This document shows positions 35,340 to 46,279 of a stretch of DNA of 64,000 nt, piece after piece (positions within the stretch are counted from its first letter, which is position 1; each line of letters begins with the position of its first letter). The stretch comes from Nectonema munidae (lineage: Eukaryota; Nematomorpha; Nectonematoida; Nectonematidae), in NCBI GenBank assembly GCA_030549495.1, contig JAUIRK010000501.1, forward strand, positions 310,001-374,000, read 5' to 3'. Below the pieces are notes generated by a model. That model was not told the DNA's origin. It made no database searches and saw nothing but the letters and a program-made list of their open reading frames with translations. Both the position numbers and the translations under genes were made by a program.

Positions 35340-35579
35340 TTATTTCTCCAATCTCTCACCAACTTTTAAAGCAGAACAAGTTTTTAGAACAAGGAACTTT
35401 ATAGGTGGATTACCTACTTTATACTTAATATCAAAAATAAGAATGGCAATAGCTTCGGATTTTGAGTGACTCCGGTTGACGACTGTTTCGTAGGGACGTG
35501 TAATAATCTTGATATTTTCAATATAGCTTGTGAGCTTGTATTTACCATGAAAACGGAAACATACTCCTTTTTCGACAAT
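35340..35579 (-). CDS. Unrecognised open frame, 79 codons, no ATG
   Basis: Stop-to-stop frame beginning IVEKGVCFRFHGKYK and running through IITRPYETVVNRSHSKSEAI and IFDIKYKVGNPPIKF to KVGERLEK. The composition is protein-like (balanced, not the Phe/Lys/Asn noise usual here), but I recognise no family, there is no start codon and no clear acceptor at its 5' edge. It could be a fossil transposon piece or a last exon. A second frame is also open for about 64 codons, which lowers confidence. Confidence 0.25.
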   Translation of the reverse strand: MVEKGVCFRFHGKYKLTSYIENIKIITRPYETVVNRSHSKSEAIAILIFDIKYKVGNPPIKFLVLKTCSALKVGERLEK

Positions 35580-36289
35580 TCAATATGTCATTTTTAGAAG
35601 TTGGTAATTTTCAACTCTTAGAAGAATCTAAGAGTTGAAAAATTGCTTTCACATTGTGTAGTATTTTAATTAATCAAAATTCGAAATAAATCGTATTCAA
35701 TTTAAAGCATCGATTTCATGGCATTCCATTGAAGTTGTGGTGGAAAGTGTGAGATATTGTTTTAGCATCCCTGTGTTGTTTGTTCTCGTCTTTTGAGAAT
35801 GATATAAAGAGAAAAAAAATCAAACTATAAAAAACTGATTAAAAGATGCATTGAAGAAAGAAATTTGAAGAGAAAGAGCGTGGATGAGAGTAGTGGATCT
35901 TGATGAATATTGTAATTATCAACGTTAACCATTTGCACTATTTTAAAAAAAAAAGGAAGAATCAAAAGTACAGGATAGAGGACAGTAAAATTACAAAACA
36001 ACGACCTCCCATTTTAGACAATTTTAAAAAGTAGTTTCTTACGTGGATTAACGAGAAACAAATGGAAGGTGATAAAATTTAAAAAAGAATTAGAATCCAT
36101 AATATTGAATGATATGGACAAGCTTCAAGTTCTGGCACAAGAGCAGAAATTCATTTGTGTCCGAATCCAAAAGTTTTATTGATAAAAAATGGCTACTTAT
36201 CCCAATAAGTTTTCAATTGCAATGAAACTGCCCGGTTTTGAAACAAAATGTCTAAAAGAACTTATATGACAGAAAAGTGTCCAAAAGCC

Positions 36290-36760
36290 TATGAGACAGG
36301 CTAGCCTTTTACTTTGTGCAAACGCTAGTGGTAATCAAGCCGCTGTTGGTATATCATTCTAAGAATCCAAGAAAAAAGTTAAAGATCTTTTTTGTAGAAT
36401 CGTTAGATAGAGTGTTTGCTCATTCTTGACAATACTCCTGTTGACCCTGCTAACATTGAAGAAGAGTTGCTTGAAGAGTTCAAGAATAGCATTGAAGTTA
36501 AATGTATTCCTCCCAACATTTCCATTCTTCAGCATATGGACCAAGATGAAGAAGTTTCTATTTTTAAAAACTTTATATAAAAGATCTTTTGTAAAGATTC
36601 TTTGAAGTAACAGTACTCGTTCCTTGATGAAAGAAATTTGTGAATTATGGGATCATGTAGAAAACTTTGTAAAAAATATCATTTTGACACTACAGTTTCA
36701 ACAAGGGGGATAAATATATTCAACGCTAATTTTATGGAACAGTTTCGTGATCAAACTTGA
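36290..36760 (+). pseudogene. Tigger/pogo transposase remnant
   Basis: The pieces IKPLLVYHSKNPRKK (KPLLVYHSENPRA block), then DNTPVDPANIEEELLEEFKN (DNAPAHP motif with the second catalytic Asp), IEVKCIPPNISILQHMDQ (PPNTTPILQPMDQ block), SIFKNFI and a final degenerate FFEVT...NFV segment follow the JRK-like DDE_1 order. At least three frame changes or stops intervene, and both ends are missing. It belongs to the same broad family as the copies at 13.1 and 28.3 kb. Confidence 0.75.
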
Positions 36761-39700
36761 AGCAATGATAGAAACAAGTGTCAATAAAGTAATTTTTGAA
36801 AAATTATAAACTAAATATTTTATTTTAATTTGTATTTTAATAAAATTATTTTCTTGATCTTAATTTTTTGATTGAAATTTTAAAGAAATTGAATCATTTT
36901 TAAATTTTTAGAAAAGTAAACGTAGAAGTAGCAGCTGACTATTTCAATCACAACGCTAATTTGATAGCGTCTGTATCAAGAAGCTATAAATAACCTTCGT
37001 GAGAAGGGGCATCAAAAGGAGCTCGCAAAAGACATTCCACGGTGTTCACCAGTAATCCCCAAGTGTCCTTGCTAATAAAATACTTGGTTTGGGTCTGCCA
37101 GTTTTTTAGTTTAAGAGATTAGAATGGGAGCGCATTAAACTGGAAAACCTGGGCCCTTGCGTATGTTAAAGGTTGATCAAATAAAATTTATTAAATCAAA
37201 TATGGAGCTGGAGCGCATTTCCAGAAGGGGGAAGAGGGACGAAAGACAATTTTGACTTTTATCAATTCCATATATTTTTTATATTATTATTTTTATTATT
37301 TAAAGGATATAGAATTCTTTTCTAGTGTTAAAATCGAATAGAAAGACATCAATAAGTTAAACATCATTTGAAAATGTTAATATTTCTTCAGCTTTAAGAT
37401 AGATTCATTGAAAAAAATACTAAGAAAAAGCTTTTAAAATTTTAGTGCCGTGGAATCCTGGCTTTAGAGAAAATATCATTTTTAATTTTTCATCCTTCTT
37501 TTGCATCACTTTTAAGCGTTTTCTAAAAAGTACTTTTTAACAAAGGTTCACTTTTTGTACTGAAGTTGTGCAAAGAATACGTAAAATACTTTTTATGAAA
37601 AAATTTTAAAATGAAGCGAAAAACCACAAAGAAAGCGATCACTAGACACAGTTTGCTCACCCAGCTCTGATATATAATTAGACACAAATATACTTTGGGA
37701 TTAATATATGAATATGAATACAGTATGAAAGAGTTAAATCAATGTAAAAGAATACACAAGTTAGGAAAAATGCCCTTATTATATTTTAATCAATCAAGTC
37801 TTTTGTTCCAGAATCTAAATTTATAGCAGCTTTCTTTGTTCTTAGATATTCATTTTAAATATTTTAGTTTTTTTATTTAGATTGTCTTGAATATTTCTCC
37901 ATGTTTTTACGACTTCTTGCAATTTTTTTGTTAATAAAACTTATGAGTATGTAATTGATCGCAATTATATTCATAAATGTTATTTGCTTTTAAAAGTCTA
38001 GGTTTGCTTTTAGGTAAGATTGGCTTTCGCCCAATAGATTTCGATGTATTCATTTCAGTACGGTAAAAGTATCTTAGGCTGGCTACCTTCTATAATTTAA
38101 TTATTGTTTTTCATTGGATCTAATGCGCTAAATTTGTATAGAGTTTATTTTGCACTTGTATTATCTCCTGTACATTTCATTATCATGTAGTTATCCCGTA
38201 TTATTTAGGGAAGAATGGAATAGCTAATTCATATAAATGCAAGGTTTGTGACAAATTTTTTTCCAAACATTTTACACTTCCAATTTCTATTTAAAAGAGC
38301 GAAATTTAAGTTCACGACTTCATACTTGTCAGTTCCTAGACCCCAGTCCTAAGCAATTCACCTAGCCTAACATGTGATAAAAACCAGGCCTGTTCACAAT
38401 GAGGAGGAGAAAAATCTGTCAGCTCCAGCTTTTCTTTGTAATTAATCGATATCTTTTCGTAGTGGGTCTGTTTTCTGGTTCAGAGCCAACGAAAATAAAC
38501 AAAGTTATAAAATATTAGATATGTAAATTCATAAAGTATATGCCATATTTAAAAAATCTTTGACTTTAATCGAGAATCTGCTAAAGGGATGACATATTTT
38601 ACGCAACATTACATGTGTGGAGGAGGAAGGATGTTTAAAAAGAAAATATCAACGGGAAAATTATGTTGGGAATGTAGATATTTCTTATTTCATTTATCAT
38701 TTCAGATTCTATTGATATTAGAATTTATAGTTCCAAGCTATAAACAGGGCGGGGGAGTCGAATCGAGTCGGTTTTTTATCTATTAGAAAATATTTTTCGG
38801 ATTTTGTAAGTATTAGGAGTCGGTATCGGATATTTTCACGCGGACTCCCAAGCTTAGTAAAGTATTCCAACCAATTAAATTATTTGGAAAGCAAACCATA
38901 TAAAGATGTACTAAACTATAGTGTAAAATGTGATGACAAGAAGAAACGTCATATTTATAATCAAAACCTAAATTTATCTAAAACAGCAAAACTCCCAAGT
39001 CAAGAAAAAGGGTATTGCCCTGCAAATCTATAAATCAAGATAGTTTTTTCAATTCATAAATGTTGATAAGAATGGTACTAGCTTTGCCGATTTTGTCTTC
39101 ATGACAAAATTATACTTTTTCTGCCCCCCCCCCCCCCAAACACTAATTATTTTATTTCCAATATGCTTGCCCCCCTAAATTCCTTGCATGTCCCCAACTT
39201 CCATTTTTTGGCTACGCCACTGAGTAGAGGCTTATGAAATTTTTTTTGAAATTGTTTCATTTTATAAAAAAGAAGGAAAAGGTATTGAAGTCAATTTTAG
39301 CAAGTCTTTAATGAAAGTCGTGTAATGGCTGAGAAGATAGACACACCTCTTCTGAATTGCTGTAAAGCAACAATATCGTAGCTATGATGAACCAAGCATT
39401 CCACAAGAGTACTATTTAAAAAATATTGCTACATGTTTTTCGATCACATTATTAGCTGTCTTAATGAAATTTTTTTTTCATCTGAAATGATTTCAACTTC
39501 TTTATTGGATCTTGTTCCACGTATTTTGACGGTAAAAGGTGTGAATCTAGAAAAGATTAGGCTTATGTAGAATTATTTTCCATATAATTACAACGTTGGA
39601 AAAACATTTCATGAGAATATCTTCAAATATGCGACCTGAATCTCCCCCACAAGCAATTAGCGACGAAATGCTATTTCCAAACATTTATCTTCTTTTTACG

Positions 39701-40173
39701 CGTGACCGGAAAATTGCTAGTGGGAAAATTCCCATTGCTCTTGATACCTAAACTTTTTTTCTTTGCTAATTTTGAAAAATTTTACTGTAATATTGCATAT
39801 AAAAAAATTAAAATTCTTTAAAATATACTAAAAATACTTTAAATATCAATAAGCACTGATTGTCTTTTATTGGCTTTATAACACGATCTCATGTTTTGAT
39901 TTACAGTGATCTCGGATAACTGTCTTAAATTTTTCAGGAAAAGAAACACCCCTCTCCTTCCCCCATTTTTAATCCTGCGTACGGGCCTGATGACAAACAA
40001 CGAGTAATAGCAATCACGTGAAAATAATTAATTAGTACCACAATTATAAAAATAAAAGATATGCTAAGAATTTAAGAGATATAAAGAAAATAACATAAGT
40101 TTTTTTATGTTAAGGTAAAACGACGATAAATTTAAAAAAAAGTGTTTGCTAAATTAGAAAAATGGACATTTTT
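36761..40173. other. Intergenic DNA without recognised genes
   Basis: AT-rich. Notable items: a CGGGGGAGTCG...GGAGTCGG...CGGACTCCC stretch at 38748-38850 resembling the sub-terminal part of the MITE at 18302; a run of 15 C at 39123-39137; and the orphan complement of CAGTGGCGTAGCCAAAAAATG ending near 39223, a common MITE end. No conserved protein segment seen. Confidence 0.4.
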
Positions 40174-40188
40174 ACATTGCAACAAGTA
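40174..40188. repeat. LINE target-site duplication, left copy
   Basis: ACATTGCAACAAGTA, identical to 45400-45414 on the other side of the LINE. Confidence 0.95.
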
Positions 40189-40393
40189 GGTAGGTAGGTA
40201 TGGAGATTTCTAAGCACTTTCCAGCTGGAGCTGATATGCTTGCAAGTCTGCTGGAATTTGGTCTTCAAAGTGTAAGTTTAGTTTTGTGGGTCTTTCTGAA
40301 ATAGAAAAAGAAAATTTGGAAGATTTTTATGGGTGTAGACATTAGATTGTTTTGTGGAATGCATGGATTAGTGGTGATAGTGGCTTATTGTTA

Positions 40394-43300
40394 TTAGATA
40401 TTTGAGGGAGGAATGAGTGTTTGGGTTGCAGAGAGTATAGGTTCGATTGTGGTTATGAGAAGGGAGAGATGTTTGATGAGTAGTGGATGTTGTAGAAGAT
40501 CATGTAAAGAGGATGGAATATCTTTAAAAAAGAAGCGACTTTTATCAAGGAGTTGGTGTCGGTGAGAATCAAAAATTGGACAATAAAGGAGAATATGTGT
40601 AGGTGTTTCAATGTACGAACAGCTGAAACGACAGAAAGGGTTTGAGTGAAGTTTGAATTTGAAGAAGTATGCATTACAAGGGCAATGGGATGAGAGCCAG
40701 CGAATGATGTTCCGAGGGAGTGAGTGAAAGTGTTTCTTTAAAATGAGTTGTGATAATGGCATAGATGTCAGAGGTGATGTGATGGTTGAGTCGATAGATT
40801 GTTGCCACTGCAGTAGTGTAGAGTTGGTTATAGTATTTGTAAAAGTGGAGATGGGTAGAGAAAATAGGGGTAGGATCTGAGAATCGGAGATATTTGATTT
40901 TGCGATATAGTCAACGAGGTAATTTTCAAAACAGCTGGAATGAGCTGGGCACCAGACGATTTTTACTACAAAGTGATTGGATAGGTGAATAAGTTTGCGT
41001 GCTAAACTATAAGTTGAGTGTGAGATTTTATTTTCGAGTTTTAGGTTTTTTATTAAATTTTGCGAGTCTGTGAAAAAAGTTATGTATTTGAAGGAGGTAG
41101 AAAAGGAAGTTAGGTTATTAAGGAGTATGTTGCAGGATAGTAGTACTGCGTGAATTTCAGTTTCGTGTGCAGTGATTTCTGGATCTAGGTTTGTGTGTTG
41201 GATAAGAAAAGGGTTTTTTGTGTTTTGTAGGAAGAAAGCGCATGCAGCTGAAGAGCGGTGTTGTGATTTAGAACCGTCAGTGAAAATTGAAAGTGAACAG
41301 GTATTGTTTGTTGTGCGTTGGTGAGCTATAGAGTTTAGGGCAAGATATCTGTGGTGACAGATGTTTGTGATGTAAGGAGGAGACGAAGAAGGGTGGATGA
41401 GCTCGATTGGGTGGTTTAATGGTAGTACTTGATAAGATGTTTTGTTAGGAGCAAACTGAATTAATAAGGAATTGTAATACTGCAGGGATTGGGATGTTTG
41501 AGTTGTGTATAGGCTGGTGAAAGGATGTGGTGGGGGTGTAGAGCAGAAAGTTATAAGGTAATTTTTAAGAAGCGTTTTCTTTAGATTGAGGTGTAGCGGT
41601 AGCGTGTTAGTGAATAATTCAAGTTTTGTAGTTGGTGTAGTGTGATAGGCATTGGTGATAGAAAGAAGACACAGGCGATGAATTTTGCTGAGATGAGTGA
41701 TGGATGACTGGTGTCTCAACTCTGAGCCCCATGAGAGAACTCCATATTTGAGGACAGGGAAAATTAGACTTTTATGAATGAATTTTGTGATTTTTGGGGA
41801 AAGTCCCCATTTGTAAGAAATTCCGTTTTTAAGAGAGAAAAGGGTTTTGATTAGTTTTTGTGAGATGCTTTTGAAATGAGTTGAGAATTTTAGATTGGGT
41901 TGAAAGGTGAGTCCGAGATATTTTACTTGGTTTTGTGGATCTAATTTGTCTGTTGTGTTCAGTTGTAAGGGTAAAGGTTTGATTCTTTTGCGTGTAAAGT
42001 GGATTAAGTGGGATTTATTAGGGTTAAAGGAAATTTTGAATTGTTGGGCTTTGAATTGAATTTGTTTTAGTAAAGAAGCAGATTGTTTAAGATTTTCGTT
42101 TTGCTCAGAACTAGAAAAGGAGAAAAGAAGATCATCGGAGAATCCCTGAGAAAAGTCAGACTTGTTGTTGATAAAGGCAAGAAGTGGATTGATGAGTATT
42201 AACCAAAGTAGGTCAGATAAGTTGCCTCCTTGAGGAGTAGAGAGAGAGAGCTCGCGAATATATGAGTTGTTGTTTTCAGTTAGAATTAGAATGCGATGGT
42301 TGAGGTAATTGTGTATGAATTTTATCATGTATGTGGGGTAGGTGTTATCTATGAGATTATTAATAATAGCTGGGTTCCAGGCAGTGTTAAAAGCATTTTC
42401 AATATCTAGGAATAAAGTTGAGGCTATTTTATGATTCTTTAGTGCGGACTCGAGGAAGAGCGTGAGGCGAGAAAGTGCTAGTTCTGAGCTTTTGTTGGGA
42501 AGATAAGCAAATTGATTAGCGTGAATGAGACCATTTTTTAAGCTATAATGTAACAGTCTCTTCCTCAGAATTTTCTCTAAGATTTTGCCTATTGTCGGTA
42601 AAAGAGATATGGGGCGCCAGTTTTTTATGTTATTGAGATCTCGATTTGGTTTAGGAATTAAGATTAATTTGCTAATTTTCCAGATATTTGGAAAATAGCT
42701 TAGTCTTAAGCAACTGTTGAATAATTGAAGTATGTGGGGATAAATAATATGGTATGCTTTGCGAACGTGTTTCATGGATATGTGGTCGTAACTGCAAGCT
42801 AGTTTGGGTTTAAAGGAGTTTACGGCATTGTTGAGTTCTGTGATAGTGATTCGTGGAAAATCAAAGGTGTTGGTGTTGCGTAAGTATGCTTGAGTTTTAA
42901 GTCTTATGATGGAATTGTGAATGTTGTCGGTTATTAGTGAATCAGATGGAAAAAGTGAGGTGAGAAAGGAGGGGTTCAAGTGTGATGTTTCATTGTTGTT
43001 TGCTGGGAGTATATGGGGAGGCAATGGAGATGAGGATTTTTTATTAGTGATTTTATGAATAGTGCTCCAGGGGTTGGAGGGAGTTTGAGTGGTGAATTTT
43101 TTCCAGGCTTGTTTTTTAGCTTTATTGATTTCTTTTTTGTACAGGTTTTTTAGTAGGAAGTAATGTTGAATGTTATCCTGGGTGTTTATTCTTCTTATAA
43201 GTTTTGATGAGCGTTTGATTTGGTGTTTTAGGCTGTTCAAGTAGGGGTTCCAGAAATAGGCGTTTTTGCGTTTCGGAAATGGGTTGTTAGGAGTGGAAGA

Positions 43301-44139
43301 GATAATAGAAGTTGAAATTGTTTCGTTAAGGAATAATGCTGATTTTTCTAGTTCTGATGTTGTATTGGTTTCCATTTCCGTATTGTAAAGTTTTGATTGT
43401 AGGGATTTTAGGAAGGCTGACCAGAAAATGTGTTTGCCAATGGGGTGTTTGTGTTTGATCTTTTTAAGTGCATTAAGATTGGCTTGGAAAGATATAAAAG
43501 AGTGGTCTGAAGCTGAGGGTGTATCACAAATCTTCCAATTTTTTATAATTTTAAGTGATTCATTTGAGATAATGGTGATGTCGATGTGGGATTGATATAT
43601 TTTGTCTAGGTGTTTTCTTTGAAAAGTTGGTGATGTGCTAGAATCAGCTATAGTGAGGTTATGGGCAGAAAGGAAATTGAGGGTTTGCAAACCACGAAAA
43701 TTTTGTTTTATATCCCATAAGTATGAACGTGCATTTAGGTCTGTAGAAATAATGAGGTAAAAACTTTTGTTGATGTAGTTTTTTATTTGGGTTAGTGTAT
43801 TATCAAAACGATAAGGAATAGGATGTAAAGAAGAGGGTTGTGAGTAAAGAGAACAGAAGATTAGTGGCGTAGTAGTTGAGTGGATAAGAGTGAAGATGTA
43901 GTTAGAGTTGGAGAATTGGTATAATGGTGTATTGAGAATGGAAGTTTTTATTATGATGCAAGCGGAGTAATCGTCTAAAGGGGTAGGTGTATGAGTTTGT
44001 ATTGGTCAAGTAGGTGAGGTATGCGTGTGTAGGGTTCATTGATGGATATTACATCGTATTGTTGGGAGAGAATTATATTAATAAGGTTATCCCATGCCGT
44101 TTTAGAATGATTTAAGTTGATGTGCAGAAAATTTAACAT
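40394..44139 (-). CDS. LINE ORF2: endonuclease, reverse transcriptase, RNase H (one frameshift)
   Basis: Nicks the target and copies the element by target-primed reverse transcription. From the ATG at 44139 the frame gives MLNFLHINLNHSKTAWD... SINEPYT, then shifts by one base near 43978-43984, beside a CCCC-TTT run, and continues DDYSACIIIK to the end. The endonuclease motifs NEPY, DLNARSYLWD and SASDHS are present. RT motifs: FLDIENAFNTAWNP, STPQGGNLSDLLW, FSDDLLFSF (FSDD for FADD). RNase H residues: IFTDGSKSQ, HETEIHAV, FTDSQN, WCPAHSSCFENYLVDYIAK. A terminal Cys/His cluster (FCRFSCSYIETPTHILLYCP) follows. Apart from the single frameshift, possibly an assembly or homopolymer error, the protein looks whole. 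Confidence 0.93.
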
Positions 44140-45212
44140 GTGTAATTATCTATAGTTTTAATGTGTTGCGCTAGAATTGAGTTACTGTGATTGATATAAA
44201 AACTGCATGTTTTGGATGTTGCAATATGTGGTAATTTACAATTGATGCAGGTGATCTTGGTTGAGTCGTTTGAGTGTGTGCAAGATGTTAGTGAATGTCC
44301 TCGGTTGCCGCAGTGTGCGCAGTTTGGGGATGAAGCATTACATTTTTGTTTCAAGTGGCCGTATTTAAGGCAATTTTCGCATTGTTTAGTTCTGGGTTTA
44401 AAAAGATTTAGGGTTAACAGATTATATCCTAGAAAAATTTTTGGTTGATTGCGGAGATATTTAAATAATTCAGGATTGCTTGGCTCAATTAGTACCGTGT
44501 AGGAGAAGGTTCCTTCCTTGCCTAGTTGGGTAGGATTCACTAATTTTCCTATACTTTTGAAGTTTTCGTTTTGTTCTTCTAATGTGTCTGTCAGATTATT
44601 AATATTAATTTCTTTAGGTATACCTCTTAGAATAAATTTGGGTATTGGAGTGGGTAAATCACAAACGCTGACGCCGTTTTTTAAGAGAGAGGATTTAGCT
44701 GCTGCTTTTTGTTGTGAATTTTTGAATTGAAAGTAGATGGTTCCTGTATGTGAGGATCTGGTTTTAGTAATAGAGAGGGAGTTATTTTTGGTTTCAAGGC
44801 CTTTAATAACATGTTGGCGGTGAATAGCTTTTTCTTTCTGAGATATGATATTGTTGGGAGGCGAGATTTTTAGAGTAAGGTTGGGTTCCAAATGCTTTTT
44901 GATCAAGGGGGTGTTGGTAGTTTTCATATTGGGTGTAGAATTTGGGGCTAGTATTGTTTTCTGTTGGGAGGACGATACAGGTAAGGATTTATTACTAGCG
45001 TTAGCATAAGATTCTGGTGCTGTTGTTTCTACTATAGGATTTTCAAAGGTTTTTATGTAATGTAGAGCTATATTGTATTTGAGATCATTGAATATAATTT
45101 GGTCACTTGGGGAAAGAGAGGTTTTAGCAATAAAATCATTGAATAAATTGTTTAAAGTTTCGGTCGTTTTGTTCAGTTGATCGGATTCCGAGCGTGCCCT
45201 TTTGTTGGACAT
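44133..45212 (-). CDS. LINE ORF1 protein (gag-like, three zinc knuckles), 359 aa
   Basis: The retrotransposon's RNA-binding protein, which packages its own transcript. The N-terminal third is Ser/Asn/Thr-rich; the centre (about residues 160-250) resembles the RRM-like/PRE_C2HC region of I- and Jockey-type ORF1. Near the C-terminus are three knuckles: CENCLKYGHLKQKC, CAHCGNRGHSLTSC and the looser CINCKLPHIATSKTC. The stop codon overlaps the ORF2 start in the heptamer ATGTTAA (44139-44133), an arrangement suited to termination-reinitiation. The frame is intact from ATG to stop. Confidence 0.93.
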   Translation of the reverse strand: MSNKRARSESDQLNKTTETLNNLFNDFIAKTSLSPSDQIIFNDLKYNIALHYIKTFENPIVETTAPESYANASNKSLPVSSSQQKTILAPNSTPNMKTTNTPLIKKHLEPNLTLKISPPNNIISQKEKAIHRQHVIKGLETKNNSLSITKTRSSHTGTIYFQFKNSQQKAAAKSSLLKNGVSVCDLPTPIPKFILRGIPKEININNLTDTLEEQNENFKSIGKLVNPTQLGKEGTFSYTVLIEPSNPELFKYLRNQPKIFLGYNLLTLNLFKPRTKQCENCLKYGHLKQKCNASSPNCAHCGNRGHSLTSCTHSNDSTKITCINCKLPHIATSKTCSFYINHSNSILAQHIKTIDNYTC

Positions 45213-45399
45213 GTTAGTTTTCCTAGAGGTAGTGTGAATGGAAGATTATTATGTTTGTATACAAATTGATATATTTGTTATGAAATATAATATTAAAGAT
45301 AAATAATCAAAATTGTCCTGAAATTCTTCTAGAAACAATTTGAAGCCATTTTATAAAAGTCCTCGGTGTGAAGGAGTAAGTAAAAAAAAAAAAAAAAAA

Positions 45400-45414
45400 A
45401 CATTGCAACAAGTA
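45400..45414. repeat. LINE target-site duplication, right copy
   Basis: ACATTGCAACAAGTA, identical to 40174-40188. It directly follows the 5' poly-T (plus-strand poly-A) run. Confidence 0.95.
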
Positions 45415-46279
45415 AGAATAAAAATGTTAATTAAAAAAAATCGAAAAATAGTTGTAGATTTTTTCACCTCACATTACGTATGCTAATATATACAGAGTTT
45501 CCAGCGTCTTTTATTAGACGTTTTGTACAACCTTGTTAATTAACACAATGAATTTCTTTCTATTTCTTCTAGCTTTATTTTTTGTAACAAAAATCAAAAA
45601 ATTCTTCTAAAATATTAGCACTTCAAATATGACTTTATGAGCATCATTCAATTATTTGTTGTCTTTTTTCCAATGACTCTTTCCAAAAAATTCATTAGAA
45701 ACCATCGATGCCACTCTATAAAGTAGCTAAATATTTTCTTTATCAGTTTTTTCAGATAGAGATCTTTTACTAATTAAATTATTTTACTAAGTAATTTTTA
45801 TAGATTTAAGTAAATTTCGAGCAATCTTTATTTTATAAGATTATCTCTGTTTAAAAACAGCTTTGACATCAAATTATAACTTTTTAACTTGCTTATTATT
45901 ATTAAATCAGTGGTCTTAAGACCACTGAAGAGAACAAAAACAAACAACGAAATTTATACAATTTAGAAAAGCATAGCGTTTACCAAACATAATATATATC
46001 GAAATTGATCATATTCTTGAGAAACTGGATACAAATGTTGTTATAGAATTGTCCTAAGAAATAACTATAAAAATACAAATAAAATATATAATATAAAAAT
46101 TAATTATAAACTATAGGAATAAATTACAAACAAGAAATATATCCCTTATCATAACCTTTTTTATTACTTCTTCAGAAACAAAGCAATAAATGTAGAAAAA
46201 AATGTGTGGGTAATATAATTGAATTTTTTATATTTTAACTAAAAAAATATAAAATATTATATTTTAAACATTGGTTTAT
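45415..46279. other. No gene recognised
   Basis: AT-rich sequence between the LINE target site and a piggyBac remnant. Nothing family-like on either strand. Confidence 0.4.

Larger units (their letters stand above)
40189..45399 (-). mobile_element. Nearly full-length RNase H-bearing LINE, 5.2 kb
   Basis: A non-LTR retrotransposon on the minus strand, bounded by a perfect 15-bp target duplication. The order is: 5' end at 45399 (a run of about 19 T before unique sequence), a ~190-bp leader, ORF1 (45212-44133), ORF2 (44139-40394), a ~200-bp 3' region and a (TACC)n tail at 40189-40201. ORF1 with three CCHC knuckles and ORF2 with an apurinic-type endonuclease, RT and C-terminal RNase H place it in the I/Jockey supergroup (I- or LOA-like). 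The identical flanks and nearly intact frames point to recent insertion. Confidence 0.95.

Noticed and set aside
38220-38295. C2H2 zinc-finger-like YKCKVCDKFFSK
   Set aside because: The CxxC and Phe are present but no histidine pair follows at the right spacing before a stop.
44212-44730. Plus-strand frames opposite LINE ORF1
   Set aside because: Antisense of the zinc-knuckle region; no independent evidence.
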